From an uncultured Bacteroidales bacterium (GTDB lineage Bacteria > Bacteroidota > Bacteroidia > Bacteroidales > Bacteroidaceae), in assembly GCA_902779085.1 (NCBI GenBank), contig CACYZY010000005.1, positions 62,001 through 126,000 on the forward strand: a DNA stretch of 64,000 nt. Direction: 5' to 3'. Positions 35,812-44,808 of this stretch are shown piece by piece. The translations under genes were made by a program, and so were the position numbers. The notes below the pieces were generated by a model. The model was not told the origin of the DNA. It searched no databases and was given only the letters and a program-made list of their open reading frames with translations. How positions within the stretch are numbered: the first letter of the stretch is position 1; each line of letters starts with the position of its first letter.

Positions 35812-37086
35812 ATGAAACGCAGGGAATCATTGAAGATATTGGGAAGCATCCCTTTCATGGCATTTGGGGGAATCACCTCAGCAGAAGCCAAACATATTGA
35901 AAAAAGCAAGCTATCTTTTGCAACTGATCCAAAGAATATCATCTTGGTGTTGGCTGACGGCATGGGGGTAGCCCAGTGGCAGGCAGGAGCAATAGGTAAC
36001 GGAGGAAGCCTCAACGTTGGTAGGATGACGCATACAGGACTGATAACTACCAACCCATTGGACAACTTCTGCGGTGACGCTCCTTCTCATTGCACCGCTT
36101 TGGCATGTGGCATCAACAGTCACAAGGGTGCAGTAGGTGTAGACAAAGATGACAAACCTTTAAAGAATATCATCGAAATGGCAAAAGAGACTGGTATCGC
36201 AACTGGCATTGTATCAAGCAATACGCTGGTAGAAGGCAGCAATGTGCCATTTGTTGGGCATACCAAGAACCGCATGATGACAGACGAGATAACTGCCCAA
36301 TATGTTGATACGGGCGTGGATGTGTTTATCGGTGCCGGTGAAAGTTTCTTTACCAACAGTGTGAAAGGCTTCGGTCCTCCTACAGGCGTAGCAGGAGCTC
36401 CCAATGGTGCAGGGCAACAAGTTGGTCAAGGGAGTCCACAAAACAAACCACAGGGTGCTGGTGCTCCTCAAAGTCCTGGGGCTGGCGCAGGCCCTCAGAT
36501 GACTCTTGAGCCTCGAGCCGACAAACGCGACCTCTTAGCAGAATTAAGACAAAAGGGGTATCAAGTGGCTCATTCATGGGATGAGATAAAGCAGTCAAAA
36601 AGCAGCAAGTTGGCTGGTTTTACAGATAAAATACAGATGCCCAACTTGGAAAATGGACGTGATCCTAACATCTATCCCGATGAGGTTTCGTTGGCTATAG
36701 AGTTGCTTTCACAAAATCCAAAAGGTTTCTTCCTCATGACAAGCAGCATGTTCGTTGACCGTGCTTCTCATAATGGGAAGACAGACCTGTTAATTAAAGA
36801 AACCATCAATCTGGATATGGCAATTGGCAGGACTTTGGATTTTGCAGACAAACGTGACGACACACTGGTACTGGTGGTTGGTTCTCCTGAAGCATCTGGT
36901 ATGACTATAGTGGGTGGCGACATACAGAACCGTACAGTGGAAGCTAAGTGGACAATGCCTGGTATGGCCAACCATTCTGGCATCATGGTACCCTATTTCG
37001 CCTACGGTGCAGGAGCCGAACAGTTTGGAGGTACCATACTGAATACAGATTTGTTCAAAATAATGAAAACCTTGCTAAAATTGTAA
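35812..37086 (+). CDS. Alkaline-phosphatase-fold protein, probably catalytically inactive
   Basis: 424 residues with a Tat-like signal (MKRRESLKILGSIPFMAFGG). The fold is recognisable: LVLADGMG (E. coli PhoA Asp51 region), GDAPSHCTALACG (Ser102 region), FFLMTSSMFVDRASH (Glu322/Asp327/His331 region), LVLVVGSPEASG (Asp369-His370 region) and NHSGIMVPYFAYG (His412 region). By this hand alignment Ser102 is Ala, Glu322 is Ser, and Asp369-His370 are Ser-Pro, while Asp51, Asp327, His331 and His412 remain. A Gly/Pro/Gln-rich insert of about 35 residues lies near residues 190-225. It directly precedes the SusC/SusD pair, so it may bind a phosphorylated ligand or act structurally. Confidence 0.85.
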   Translation: MKRRESLKILGSIPFMAFGGITSAEAKHIEKSKLSFATDPKNIILVLADGMGVAQWQAGAIGNGGSLNVGRMTHTGLITTNPLDNFCGDAPSHCTALACGINSHKGAVGVDKDDKPLKNIIEMAKETGIATGIVSSNTLVEGSNVPFVGHTKNRMMTDEITAQYVDTGVDVFIGAGESFFTNSVKGFGPPTGVAGAPNGAGQQVGQGSPQNKPQGAGAPQSPGAGAGPQMTLEPRADKRDLLAELRQKGYQVAHSWDEIKQSKSSKLAGFTDKIQMPNLENGRDPNIYPDEVSLAIELLSQNPKGFFLMTSSMFVDRASHNGKTDLLIKETINLDMAIGRTLDFADKRDDTLVLVVGSPEASGMTIVGGDIQNRTVEAKWTMPGMANHSGIMVPYFAYGAGAEQFGGTILNTDLFKIMKTLLKL

Positions 37087-37159
37087 AGATATTTCTATAG
37101 ATTTATTATCTTTAGATAACATAGGTTGCGCCTTAACTCAAAAAATAGGCAAGCATATT

Positions 37160-37189
37160 TTGTTCTGTCTTCGGCTTGCACTATCTTTG
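37160..37189 (+). promoter_or_regulatory. Promoter of the susC/susD-like operon
   Basis: -33 TTG at 37160-37162 (within TTTTG) and -7 TATCTTTG at 37182-37189, 19 bases apart; the ATG is at 37210. Confidence 0.75.
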
Positions 37190-37209
37190 CATAGTTAACA
37201 TGATTAGTT

Positions 37210-39915
37210 ATGCAAAGATTTTTTTATACCTTATTGTTACTGTTGGGCTTCTCGTTGACGGTTGTTGCGCAAAACCAGCGTGCCGATACACTGAGCATAG
37301 GTTATGCACGAGGCAATGCCAAGACCATGAGTGGTAGTGTGGAAAAGGTGGGTGAAGACCGCATGAACAAGGGCTTGATAACAAACTCACTGGATGCACT
37401 GAGTGGACAAGCTGCAGGTGTGAGCATCTCTACTGGCACCAACACTTCTGCCATGCTTAACTCTGTACGTGTCAGGGGAACCACCTCTTTAACGGGTGGC
37501 AACGACCCATTAGTAATCATCGATGGCGTACAAAGTGACCTGACCACCCTAAGCAACATCTATCCTGGCGATATTGAGAGCTTCACCATCTTGAAAGATG
37601 CCTCAGAAACGGCACAGTATGGTAGCCGAGGCGCATCGGGTGTAATTGAGGTTGCGACTAAGAAGGGACAGGCGGGTAATTTCCACATCAGTTATGACGG
37701 TAATGTGGCTTTTGAAAGCATCTATAAGAACATCAAGATGTTGGACGGCAATAGCTATCGGCAAACCACCAGCAGAATGGGCATGAGCATTGTGGATAAT
37801 GGCTACAACACCAACTTCCCCTCATCTATCACGCGCACAGGCTCTGTGCAACGACACCATGTGGCGTTCGGAGGTGGAACAGAGCAGTCGTCATTTCGCG
37901 CCTCATTGGGTTTCTTAAACCATAATACGGTTATTCAGCGTATAGGTAACCGCAATTTCACCGCAAAAATTGACGTGATGCAGAAGGGTTTCGATAATCA
38001 CTTGACAGTAGATCTGGGTATGTTTGGATCATTCCAGAAAAACAAATATATACACGACACACAGAAGTTGTTTTATTCATCGGCATCATTCAACCCTACT
38101 TTCAAGGAAGGGCGCAATGCTGATGGCAGTTGGAGCCAGTATGCTGATGCCTCACAGATCAATCATCCCCAGTCATTGCTCGATATTCTTGACCATGATG
38201 ACAATGCACATTTCAACACGCACCTTAAAGCGTCTGTAGATTTGGGACATGGACTGTCGGTAGCTGCCTTTGGTTCTTATTCATATAATGTGGTGAACCA
38301 ATCGCAATTCATGCCAGTCTATGTATGGAGCCACGGGCAGATCTATCGAGGGGAGGCAAAGGTGGAAGATTTGCTAGGCAACTTCTTGGTGAGCTATGAG
38401 CATGATTTTGGACAGCACCATCTGGATTTACTAGCGTTGGGTGAAGCCCAGAAAACCACGTTCAAGGAGTTTCACACAACAGCTTCCAACTTATCGACTA
38501 ACGACTATGGCTACCACAACCTGCAAGCGGGTGCAGAAAGACTGTGGGAAGGCACCTCATCTATGTATGAAGACCCTCGTCTTACATCATTCTTGGGACG
38601 TGTGAACTATAACTATCTAGAACGCTATTCTCTGACGTTCAACATGCGAGCAGACGCATCGAGCAAAGTGGGACGCAACCACCGATGGGGTTTGTTTCCT
38701 TCAGTATCTGGTGCGTGGGTCATCAGCGATGAGCCCTTTATGCAAAGGCTAAAGCTTATAGTGAACAACCTGAAACTGCGCTTGGGTTACGGCTTGAGTG
38801 GTAACTTAGGAGCAATAGACAGCTATAACTCACTAGAGTTGGTAAAACCCAATGGTGTTGTACCTATCAATGGAGCACCTACAGTGACATTAGGTATTAT
38901 TCGAAATGCAAATCCCAACCTGAAATGGGAGGTGAAGCATACGTTCAACATGGGTTTGGACCTGGGGTTCTGGAACAACCGACTGGTGTTAACGGCCGAC
39001 TACTACCACTCAAAAACCATAGACATGCTGTATATGTATAATGTTACGGTGCCTCCCTACCCTTACGATAAGTTATTGGCCAACATCGGATCAATGAAGA
39101 ACAGTGGTTTGGAAATCGGCATCGGTGCATCACTGATTCAACAGCGTGACATTAATTTCAACGCCAACTTTAACATTGCCTTCCAGCAGAACAAATTGGT
39201 ATCGTTGAGTGGGCAGTTTGGCGACGATTACCTCACTGCTCCTTCTATGTCAGCAATTGGCACCATCAACGGTGCTGGATTCCACGGAGGCTATAATGAT
39301 ATAGTGTATCAGGCGGTAGGTCATCCATTAGGCGTGTTCTATCTGCCCCACTGCACCGAACTGGTGCGTCAAACCGACGGAACTTACCGCTATGAAATAG
39401 CTGACTTGAATAACGATGGCGTGAAAGATGTGGCAACCGACCGTTATTTCGCAGGCCAGGCAACACCCAAGGTGCTAATTGGTTCTAACTTCAGCTTCCG
39501 CTACAAGGATTTCGACATATCTTTGCAGGTAAATGGTGCCTTTGGACACAAGATATTTAATGGTACCGCGCTTACCTATATGAATATCAATTCATTGCCC
39601 TATTACAACGTTATGCCTAATGCGCCTGATAAGAACATTGGCGACCAGACAGTTACCGACTATTGGCTGGAAAAGGGCGACTACATAAACTTCGACTATC
39701 TGACCATAGGATGGAATGTGCCATTAGGAAAGGCAAAGTACGTACGTAACCTGCGAGTATCTTTGTCCGTTAATAATCTGGCTACAATCACTAATTATTC
39801 AGGGCTGACACCTATGATCAATAGCAACGTTGTGAACAATACGCTGGGATTGGATGATAAGCGCACCTATCCCGTTTACCGTTCTTACGCATTAGGCGTA
39901 AGTATTCAGTTCTAA
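37210..39915 (+). CDS. SusC/RagA-type TonB-dependent outer-membrane receptor
   Basis: 901 residues, signal peptide MQRFFYTLLLLLGFSLTVVAQ. The plug domain starts almost at once (GQAAGVSISTGTN, VRGTTSLTGGNDPLVIIDG, LKDASETAQYGSRGASGV). The usual N-terminal carboxypeptidase-regulatory-like Ig domain (about 80 residues) of SusC proteins is absent. A full beta-barrel follows and ends with YALGVSIQF, with a terminal Phe. It should import a glycan or peptide with the SusD-like lipoprotein encoded 15 bases downstream. The ligand is unknown. Confidence 0.93.
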   Translation: MQRFFYTLLLLLGFSLTVVAQNQRADTLSIGYARGNAKTMSGSVEKVGEDRMNKGLITNSLDALSGQAAGVSISTGTNTSAMLNSVRVRGTTSLTGGNDPLVIIDGVQSDLTTLSNIYPGDIESFTILKDASETAQYGSRGASGVIEVATKKGQAGNFHISYDGNVAFESIYKNIKMLDGNSYRQTTSRMGMSIVDNGYNTNFPSSITRTGSVQRHHVAFGGGTEQSSFRASLGFLNHNTVIQRIGNRNFTAKIDVMQKGFDNHLTVDLGMFGSFQKNKYIHDTQKLFYSSASFNPTFKEGRNADGSWSQYADASQINHPQSLLDILDHDDNAHFNTHLKASVDLGHGLSVAAFGSYSYNVVNQSQFMPVYVWSHGQIYRGEAKVEDLLGNFLVSYEHDFGQHHLDLLALGEAQKTTFKEFHTTASNLSTNDYGYHNLQAGAERLWEGTSSMYEDPRLTSFLGRVNYNYLERYSLTFNMRADASSKVGRNHRWGLFPSVSGAWVISDEPFMQRLKLIVNNLKLRLGYGLSGNLGAIDSYNSLELVKPNGVVPINGAPTVTLGIIRNANPNLKWEVKHTFNMGLDLGFWNNRLVLTADYYHSKTIDMLYMYNVTVPPYPYDKLLANIGSMKNSGLEIGIGASLIQQRDINFNANFNIAFQQNKLVSLSGQFGDDYLTAPSMSAIGTINGAGFHGGYNDIVYQAVGHPLGVFYLPHCTELVRQTDGTYRYEIADLNNDGVKDVATDRYFAGQATPKVLIGSNFSFRYKDFDISLQVNGAFGHKIFNGTALTYMNINSLPYYNVMPNAPDKNIGDQTVTDYWLEKGDYINFDYLTIGWNVPLGKAKYVRNLRVSLSVNNLATITNYSGLTPMINSNVVNNTLGLDDKRTYPVYRSYALGVSIQF

Positions 39916-39930
39916 TATTTGGAGTCTTAT

Positions 39931-41553
39931 ATGAAGAAGTTTTATGTTATATCATTGGTAATAGTAATGGCTTCTTGCAATACCTTCTTAAGCGAAGAGC
40001 CAAAAGACCAGCAAGTAGAAGAAATGGCGTTTAAGGATGCCGCATCACTCTACCTTAATACAGTAGCCACTCTTTACAACTATATTGGTGGCAATGAACA
40101 GAGTCAGGGTCTGCAAGGAACATATAGAGGGGTATATGACTTCAATACCTTCACTACTGACGAAGCTATCATTCCTACTCGTGGTGGCGATTGGTTTGAT
40201 GGAGGTTTCTGGCAAGAGATATTTCTACATGAATGGGATGCTGGCACTGGAGCTTTGAACGATACCTGGAAATACCTCTACAAGGTCATAGCCTTGTGCA
40301 ACAGATCTATCGAGACATTGGATGCGAACGCCTCACTGTTGTCAGATGAGCAACTGAAGGCATATAAGGCAGAAGTAAGAGCTTTGAGGGCCATGTATTA
40401 CTACTATCTGATGGATATGTTTGCACGGGTGCCTTTGGTACTTTCATCCAGTACCCCCATGAGTCAGGTTAACCAGAGTTCTCGACCTGAAGTTTTCAAG
40501 TTTGTATTGTCGGAATTACAAGAAACCTTACCCTTCCTTCCATACGAAAGGAGTAATTACTTAGGCGATTACTATGGCCGTATGACCGAACCTGTCGTCA
40601 TATTCCTATTGGCAAAGATTTGCCTTAATGCAGAGGTTTTCTGCGATGAGAATTGGACTGATGGGGTACGTACTTCAGGCAAAGATATCTTCATTGACGT
40701 GGACGGCAAGAGACTAAACGCATGGGAAGCTTGCATTGCCTACTGCGACGAACTGTCTTATTTTGGCTATCAACTTGACAAAAACATGGAGGATTGTTTT
40801 AGTGTGCATAACGAGACTTCTATGGAGAATATCTTCACTATCCCGATGGATCCCAGTTTCTATACCAACCAAATGCAAAACCTGTTCCGCTCATATCACT
40901 ACCGCCACGCAGGCATTTATGGTATGAGTGGGGAGAACGGAGCGAGCGCTACCAAAGAAGCTTTGGAAACATTCGGCTTCTTCAATGCTGACGAATGGGA
41001 TATCCGCCTAGGCGCCACCTATTATTATGGTACGGTGTATGACAATGATGGTAAGCCCGTCATTATGCAGAACGGTGAACCACTAACCTATCATCCTGAA
41101 GCTATTAAGTTAGATGTGACTGGTAATAAATATGAAGCATTAGCTGGTGCTAGAATGAGGAAATATGCCGTGGACTACACTTCTTCCAAAGATGGGAAAC
41201 TGATGCACAACGACATTGTTCTATTCCGATATGCTGACGTTCTATTGATGAAGTGCGAGGCAAAGGTGCGCAATGGACAGGATGGTGACACAGAACTGAA
41301 TGCCGTACGAGTTCGTTCATACATGGGTTTCCGCAAAGCTACATTAGAGAATATTCTGGCAGAACGCCAGTTAGAACTAGCATGGGAAGGTTGGCGTCGT
41401 CAAGACCTCATTCGTTTCGGCAAGTTTACTCGTCCCTACTCCTGTCGTCCACAAGTTCCCAATGAAGATAGCGGATTCACCACAGTCTTCCCCATTCCTG
41501 GTGATGTACTGACTTTGAATCCAAACATCACCCAGAACTATGGATATAATTAA
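39931..41553 (+). CDS. SusD/RagB-type surface lipoprotein
   Basis: About 540 residues. The lipoprotein signal is MKKFYVISLVIVMASCNTF. TPR-like helices dominate the N-terminal half (EVRALRAMYYYYLMDMFARVP is the family block). The C-terminal half has LAERQLELAWEGWRRQDLIRFGKF, in parts: LAERQLELAWEG then RRQDLIRFGKF. It partners the SusC-like receptor to capture the ligand. The ATG at 39931 is preferred to a TTG 12 bases upstream because it has a GGAG ribosome site and begins the signal peptide. Confidence 0.93.
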   Translation: MKKFYVISLVIVMASCNTFLSEEPKDQQVEEMAFKDAASLYLNTVATLYNYIGGNEQSQGLQGTYRGVYDFNTFTTDEAIIPTRGGDWFDGGFWQEIFLHEWDAGTGALNDTWKYLYKVIALCNRSIETLDANASLLSDEQLKAYKAEVRALRAMYYYYLMDMFARVPLVLSSSTPMSQVNQSSRPEVFKFVLSELQETLPFLPYERSNYLGDYYGRMTEPVVIFLLAKICLNAEVFCDENWTDGVRTSGKDIFIDVDGKRLNAWEACIAYCDELSYFGYQLDKNMEDCFSVHNETSMENIFTIPMDPSFYTNQMQNLFRSYHYRHAGIYGMSGENGASATKEALETFGFFNADEWDIRLGATYYYGTVYDNDGKPVIMQNGEPLTYHPEAIKLDVTGNKYEALAGARMRKYAVDYTSSKDGKLMHNDIVLFRYADVLLMKCEAKVRNGQDGDTELNAVRVRSYMGFRKATLENILAERQLELAWEGWRRQDLIRFGKFTRPYSCRPQVPNEDSGFTTVFPIPGDVLTLNPNITQNYGYN

Positions 41554-41595
41554 CTGCTTTCAGAAGATCATAGCTGCAAATACGGTATATGTACC

Positions 41596-41844
41596 TTAGT
41601 GTAAAGCCTGATCAATGGCCTTTGCTAACTGGTCAGCACAAGAGGTAGGTTTAGCGCCACAGGTATTGCCACGTAAGCGCTGAATAGTCCATTGTGCATC
41701 AGCACCTTCCAGTAGCTTAGAGATAGCTTTCAGATTGCCATTGCATCCTCCCTGGAAACAGATATTATGCAACTTGCCATCAACGATATCAAAGTCAATT
41801 AACTTAGAGCAAACGCCTTCTGGAGTATATGTAAAATGTGCCAT
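41596..41844 (-). CDS. TSCPD-domain protein (TIGR03905 type)
   Basis: 82 residues. The sequence has the cysteine pattern GVCSKLIDF, CFQGGCNGNL, GNTCGAKPTSCADQL. This is the TSCPD domain, also found at the C-terminus of ribonucleotide reductases, where the cysteines may bind metal. The stand-alone role is unknown. The gene is convergent with susD and divergent from metA. Confidence 0.88.
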   Translation of the reverse strand: MAHFTYTPEGVCSKLIDFDIVDGKLHNICFQGGCNGNLKAISKLLEGADAQWTIQRLRGNTCGAKPTSCADQLAKAIDQALH

Positions 41845-41902
41845 ATATAAACAGTGTAATAATTATTTCGGTGTAAAGATAGAAAATAAAATCTAGATTA
41901 GC

Positions 41903-41910
41903 TATCTTTG
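41903..41910 (+). promoter_or_regulatory. -7 box upstream of metA
   Basis: A TATCTTTG lies 23 bases before the metA ATG. No convincing -33 TTG at the right distance was seen, so this is a partial promoter call. Confidence 0.45.
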
Positions 41911-41933
41911 CAAACAAATAAAGCAAATGAACC

Positions 41934-42851
41934 ATGCCTCTTAATATACCCAAAACTTTGCCAGCAGTAGATCTGCTGAAAAAAGAGAACATATTTGTGA
42001 TGGACGACCTGAGGGCCGGTTCGCAGGACATTCGTCCTTTGCGCATTGCTGTGTTAAACCTAATGCCCTTGAAAATCACTACGGAAACAGACCTGATTCG
42101 TCTGTTGTCGAACTCTCCTCTTCAGATAGAGTTGTCGTTGATGAAGATCAAGAGCCACACCTCGAAGAATACGCCCATTGAGCACATGCGGGCATTCTAT
42201 ACTGACTTTGAGGAAATGCGCCACCATAAGTATGATGGCATGATTATCACTGGGGCTCCTGTGGAGCAATTTGACTATGAAGATGTAACCTACTGGGATG
42301 AGATAACCGATATATTCGATTGGGCTCGTACACACGTCACCTCCACCCTTTACATTTGCTGGGCGGCGCAAGCAGGATTGTACCATTTCTATGGCATACC
42401 CAAATATCCGTTGGATAAGAAAATGTTTGGAGTGTTTGAGCATCATGCCCTTGACCCATTTTGTCCTATCTTCCGTGGGTTCGATGACAGGTTCTTTGTA
42501 CCTCACAGCCGGCATACGGAGATACGCAAGGAAGACATCATTAAAGTGCCAGAACTGTCACTACTTTCAGAATCAGATATTTCAGGCGTACACATGGTGA
42601 TGGCTCGTGAAGGCAGAGAGTTTTTCGTAACAGGTCATTCGGAATATTCACCCATGACTCTTGATACTGAGTATCGTCGTGATCTAGGCAAGGGCTTGCC
42701 TATAGAAAAACCATTGAACTATTACCAGAACGATGATCCTGAACAAGGGGTAATCGTACGCTGGCGTGCACACGCCAACTTGCTGTTCACCAACTGGCTG
42801 AACTATTACGTATATCAGGAAACTCCGTTCGATATTGAAACAATTCACTAA
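41934..42851 (+). CDS. metA: Homoserine O-acyltransferase MetA, probably acetyl-CoA specific
   Basis: 305 residues, the usual length. The nucleophile is Cys142 in YICWAAQAGLYHFYG. KKMFGVFEH and the RHTE motif (HSRHTEIR) are present, with Glu and His of the triad in place. Position 111 is Glu (TGAPVEQF). In this family Glu111 favours acetyl-CoA, whereas Gly111 as in E. coli favours succinyl-CoA, so O-acetylhomoserine is the likely product for methionine synthesis. No SAM riboswitch is visible in the short upstream gap. Confidence 0.95.
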   Translation: MPLNIPKTLPAVDLLKKENIFVMDDLRAGSQDIRPLRIAVLNLMPLKITTETDLIRLLSNSPLQIELSLMKIKSHTSKNTPIEHMRAFYTDFEEMRHHKYDGMIITGAPVEQFDYEDVTYWDEITDIFDWARTHVTSTLYICWAAQAGLYHFYGIPKYPLDKKMFGVFEHHALDPFCPIFRGFDDRFFVPHSRHTEIRKEDIIKVPELSLLSESDISGVHMVMAREGREFFVTGHSEYSPMTLDTEYRRDLGKGLPIEKPLNYYQNDDPEQGVIVRWRAHANLLFTNWLNYYVYQETPFDIETIH

Positions 42852-42957
42852 CAATTGACTTCGTTTTTTCGCAGTTCGGCCAAATCGATGCAAGCATCTT
42901 TTGGCACTTGTTGCTTCAAAAAGTGACGGTTAATAATCATCAGACATCAGTGTCTTC

Positions 42958-44799
42958 ATGAAAAATGAGCATTTAATAGAACTTCTTTCGCCAGCAAAGA
43001 ACCTGGAGTGCGGAATAGCGGCAATAGACCACGGGGCAGATGCTGTATATATCGGCGCGCCGAAGTTTGGCGCAAGAGCATCGGCAGGCAATTCAATAGA
43101 AGACATTGCCAAGTTAGTTGACTATGCCCATTTATTCAATGCACACATCTATGTGACACTGAACACCATACTGACCGATAGTGAATTGGAGGAAACAGAG
43201 CAACTGATATGGGGACTATACCATATTCATGTGGATGCACTGATTGTGCAAGATATGGGTATCACGCGGCTGAACCTCCCTCCTATTCCTCTGCATGCCA
43301 GTACACAAATGGACAACCGCACACCAGAAAAGGTGCGTTTCCTGGCTGATGCAGGGTTCAAACAAGTGGTCTTGGCTCGCGAGCTATCATTAGAGGAAAT
43401 TAATAATATACACGAAGCCTGTCCTGATGTCCCCCTTGAGGTGTTTGTGCACGGAGCGCTGTGTGTGAGTTTTAGCGGACAATGCTATGCATCACAGGCT
43501 TGCTTTGGCCGTAGTGCCAATCGTGGAGAGTGCGCTCAATTCTGTAGGTTGCCTTTTAATCTGGTAGATGCTGACGGTAAAGAGATTATGCATGAGAAGC
43601 ATTTGCTTTCATTGAAAGACATGAACCAAAGCGAGTTGCTGGAACAGTTGATGGATGCAGGAGCAAGATCATTTAAGATAGAAGGAAGACTGAAAGATGT
43701 AGATTACGTAAAGAACGTAACGGCTGCTTATCGACAGAAACTGGATGCTATCTTCCAACTCAGGAAAGAATACAGGAAGGCCTCATCTGGCACTTCTACC
43801 TATACTTTCAAACCTGACCTAAGCAAGAGTTTTAACCGAGGTTTCACCCATTATTTCTTGGAAGGCAGACAATCCGACATTGCCCAATTCAACACCCCAA
43901 AAGCAATGGGAGAAGAGATGGGACGAGTAAAGGAGGTTAGAGGAAATAGCATCACTGTAGCTGGCATTAAACCCTTTCACAATGGTGATGGGCTATGTTA
44001 TATTGACACTGAAGGAAAGTTGCAGGGTTTCAGGGTGAACAAAGTGGAGCAAAACAAGCTTTTCTTGCTTTCAAAACAATGCATGCCCAAGCCAGGAACG
44101 ATGTTGTTCAGAAACTTAGACGTTGAGTTTTCAGAAATGCTGTCCAGACGAAGTGCCGAACGGAAGTTAGCAATTACCTGGAAACTCGATGAAACGCCTG
44201 ATGGCTTTGCTCTTTCTGCCATTGACGAGGATAAAAACAAGGCTACTCTTTCCTTCCCTTGCGAGAAGCAATTTGCCCAGAAACCTCAACAGGAGAACAT
44301 TATCAAGCAACTCTCAAAGCTTGGCAACACCCCATATACCATATCACAATTAGGTGTGGAACAAGATTCTATAATGGTCAATAATTACTTCATACCGTCA
44401 TCACTATTGTCTGATTGGCGAAGGCAAGTAATTGATGAACTGACAATGGTGAGGCGAAAAAATTATCCTCAAGAAGTAGTTGAATGGAAACATACAAATC
44501 ATCCCTATCCGCAGGATAGTCTTTCATATTTGGGTAATGTGATGAACCAACAAGCAAAAGCGTTTTACGCAGGTCACGGCGTTACTAAGATTGAGGATGC
44601 ATTTGAGAAAAAAGCTATAGATGAAGCTGTTGTGATGTTCTGCAAGCATTGTCTGCGCTATAGTATGGGCTGGTGTCCCAACAAACAGCAAGGTAAATCT
44701 CCCTATCGCGAGCCATACAGTCTGCAAAGTTTGGACGGAAAAATGTTCAGGTTGGTATTTGACTGCAAGAAATGTGAGATGAAGGTTATTAAGATTTAG
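42958..44799 (+). CDS. Peptidase U32 family protein (RlhA/YhbU-like)
   Basis: 613 residues. The U32 domain starts HLIELLSPAKNLECGIAAI and has the signature EVFVHGALCVSFSGQC followed by YASQACFGRSANRGECAQFC, a cysteine set consistent with an Fe-S cluster. A second domain (beta barrel) and a C-terminal cysteine-rich end (CKHCLRYSMGWC, CKKCEMK) follow. Members such as RlhA and TrhP hydroxylate 23S rRNA or tRNA, and some are annotated as collagenases. An RNA-modifying role is more likely than proteolysis. Nine bases separate it from the next gene. Confidence 0.88.
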   Translation: MKNEHLIELLSPAKNLECGIAAIDHGADAVYIGAPKFGARASAGNSIEDIAKLVDYAHLFNAHIYVTLNTILTDSELEETEQLIWGLYHIHVDALIVQDMGITRLNLPPIPLHASTQMDNRTPEKVRFLADAGFKQVVLARELSLEEINNIHEACPDVPLEVFVHGALCVSFSGQCYASQACFGRSANRGECAQFCRLPFNLVDADGKEIMHEKHLLSLKDMNQSELLEQLMDAGARSFKIEGRLKDVDYVKNVTAAYRQKLDAIFQLRKEYRKASSGTSTYTFKPDLSKSFNRGFTHYFLEGRQSDIAQFNTPKAMGEEMGRVKEVRGNSITVAGIKPFHNGDGLCYIDTEGKLQGFRVNKVEQNKLFLLSKQCMPKPGTMLFRNLDVEFSEMLSRRSAERKLAITWKLDETPDGFALSAIDEDKNKATLSFPCEKQFAQKPQQENIIKQLSKLGNTPYTISQLGVEQDSIMVNNYFIPSSLLSDWRRQVIDELTMVRRKNYPQEVVEWKHTNHPYPQDSLSYLGNVMNQQAKAFYAGHGVTKIEDAFEKKAIDEAVVMFCKHCLRYSMGWCPNKQQGKSPYREPYSLQSLDGKMFRLVFDCKKCEMKVIKI

Positions 44800-44808
44800 A
44801 ATTGAAAA

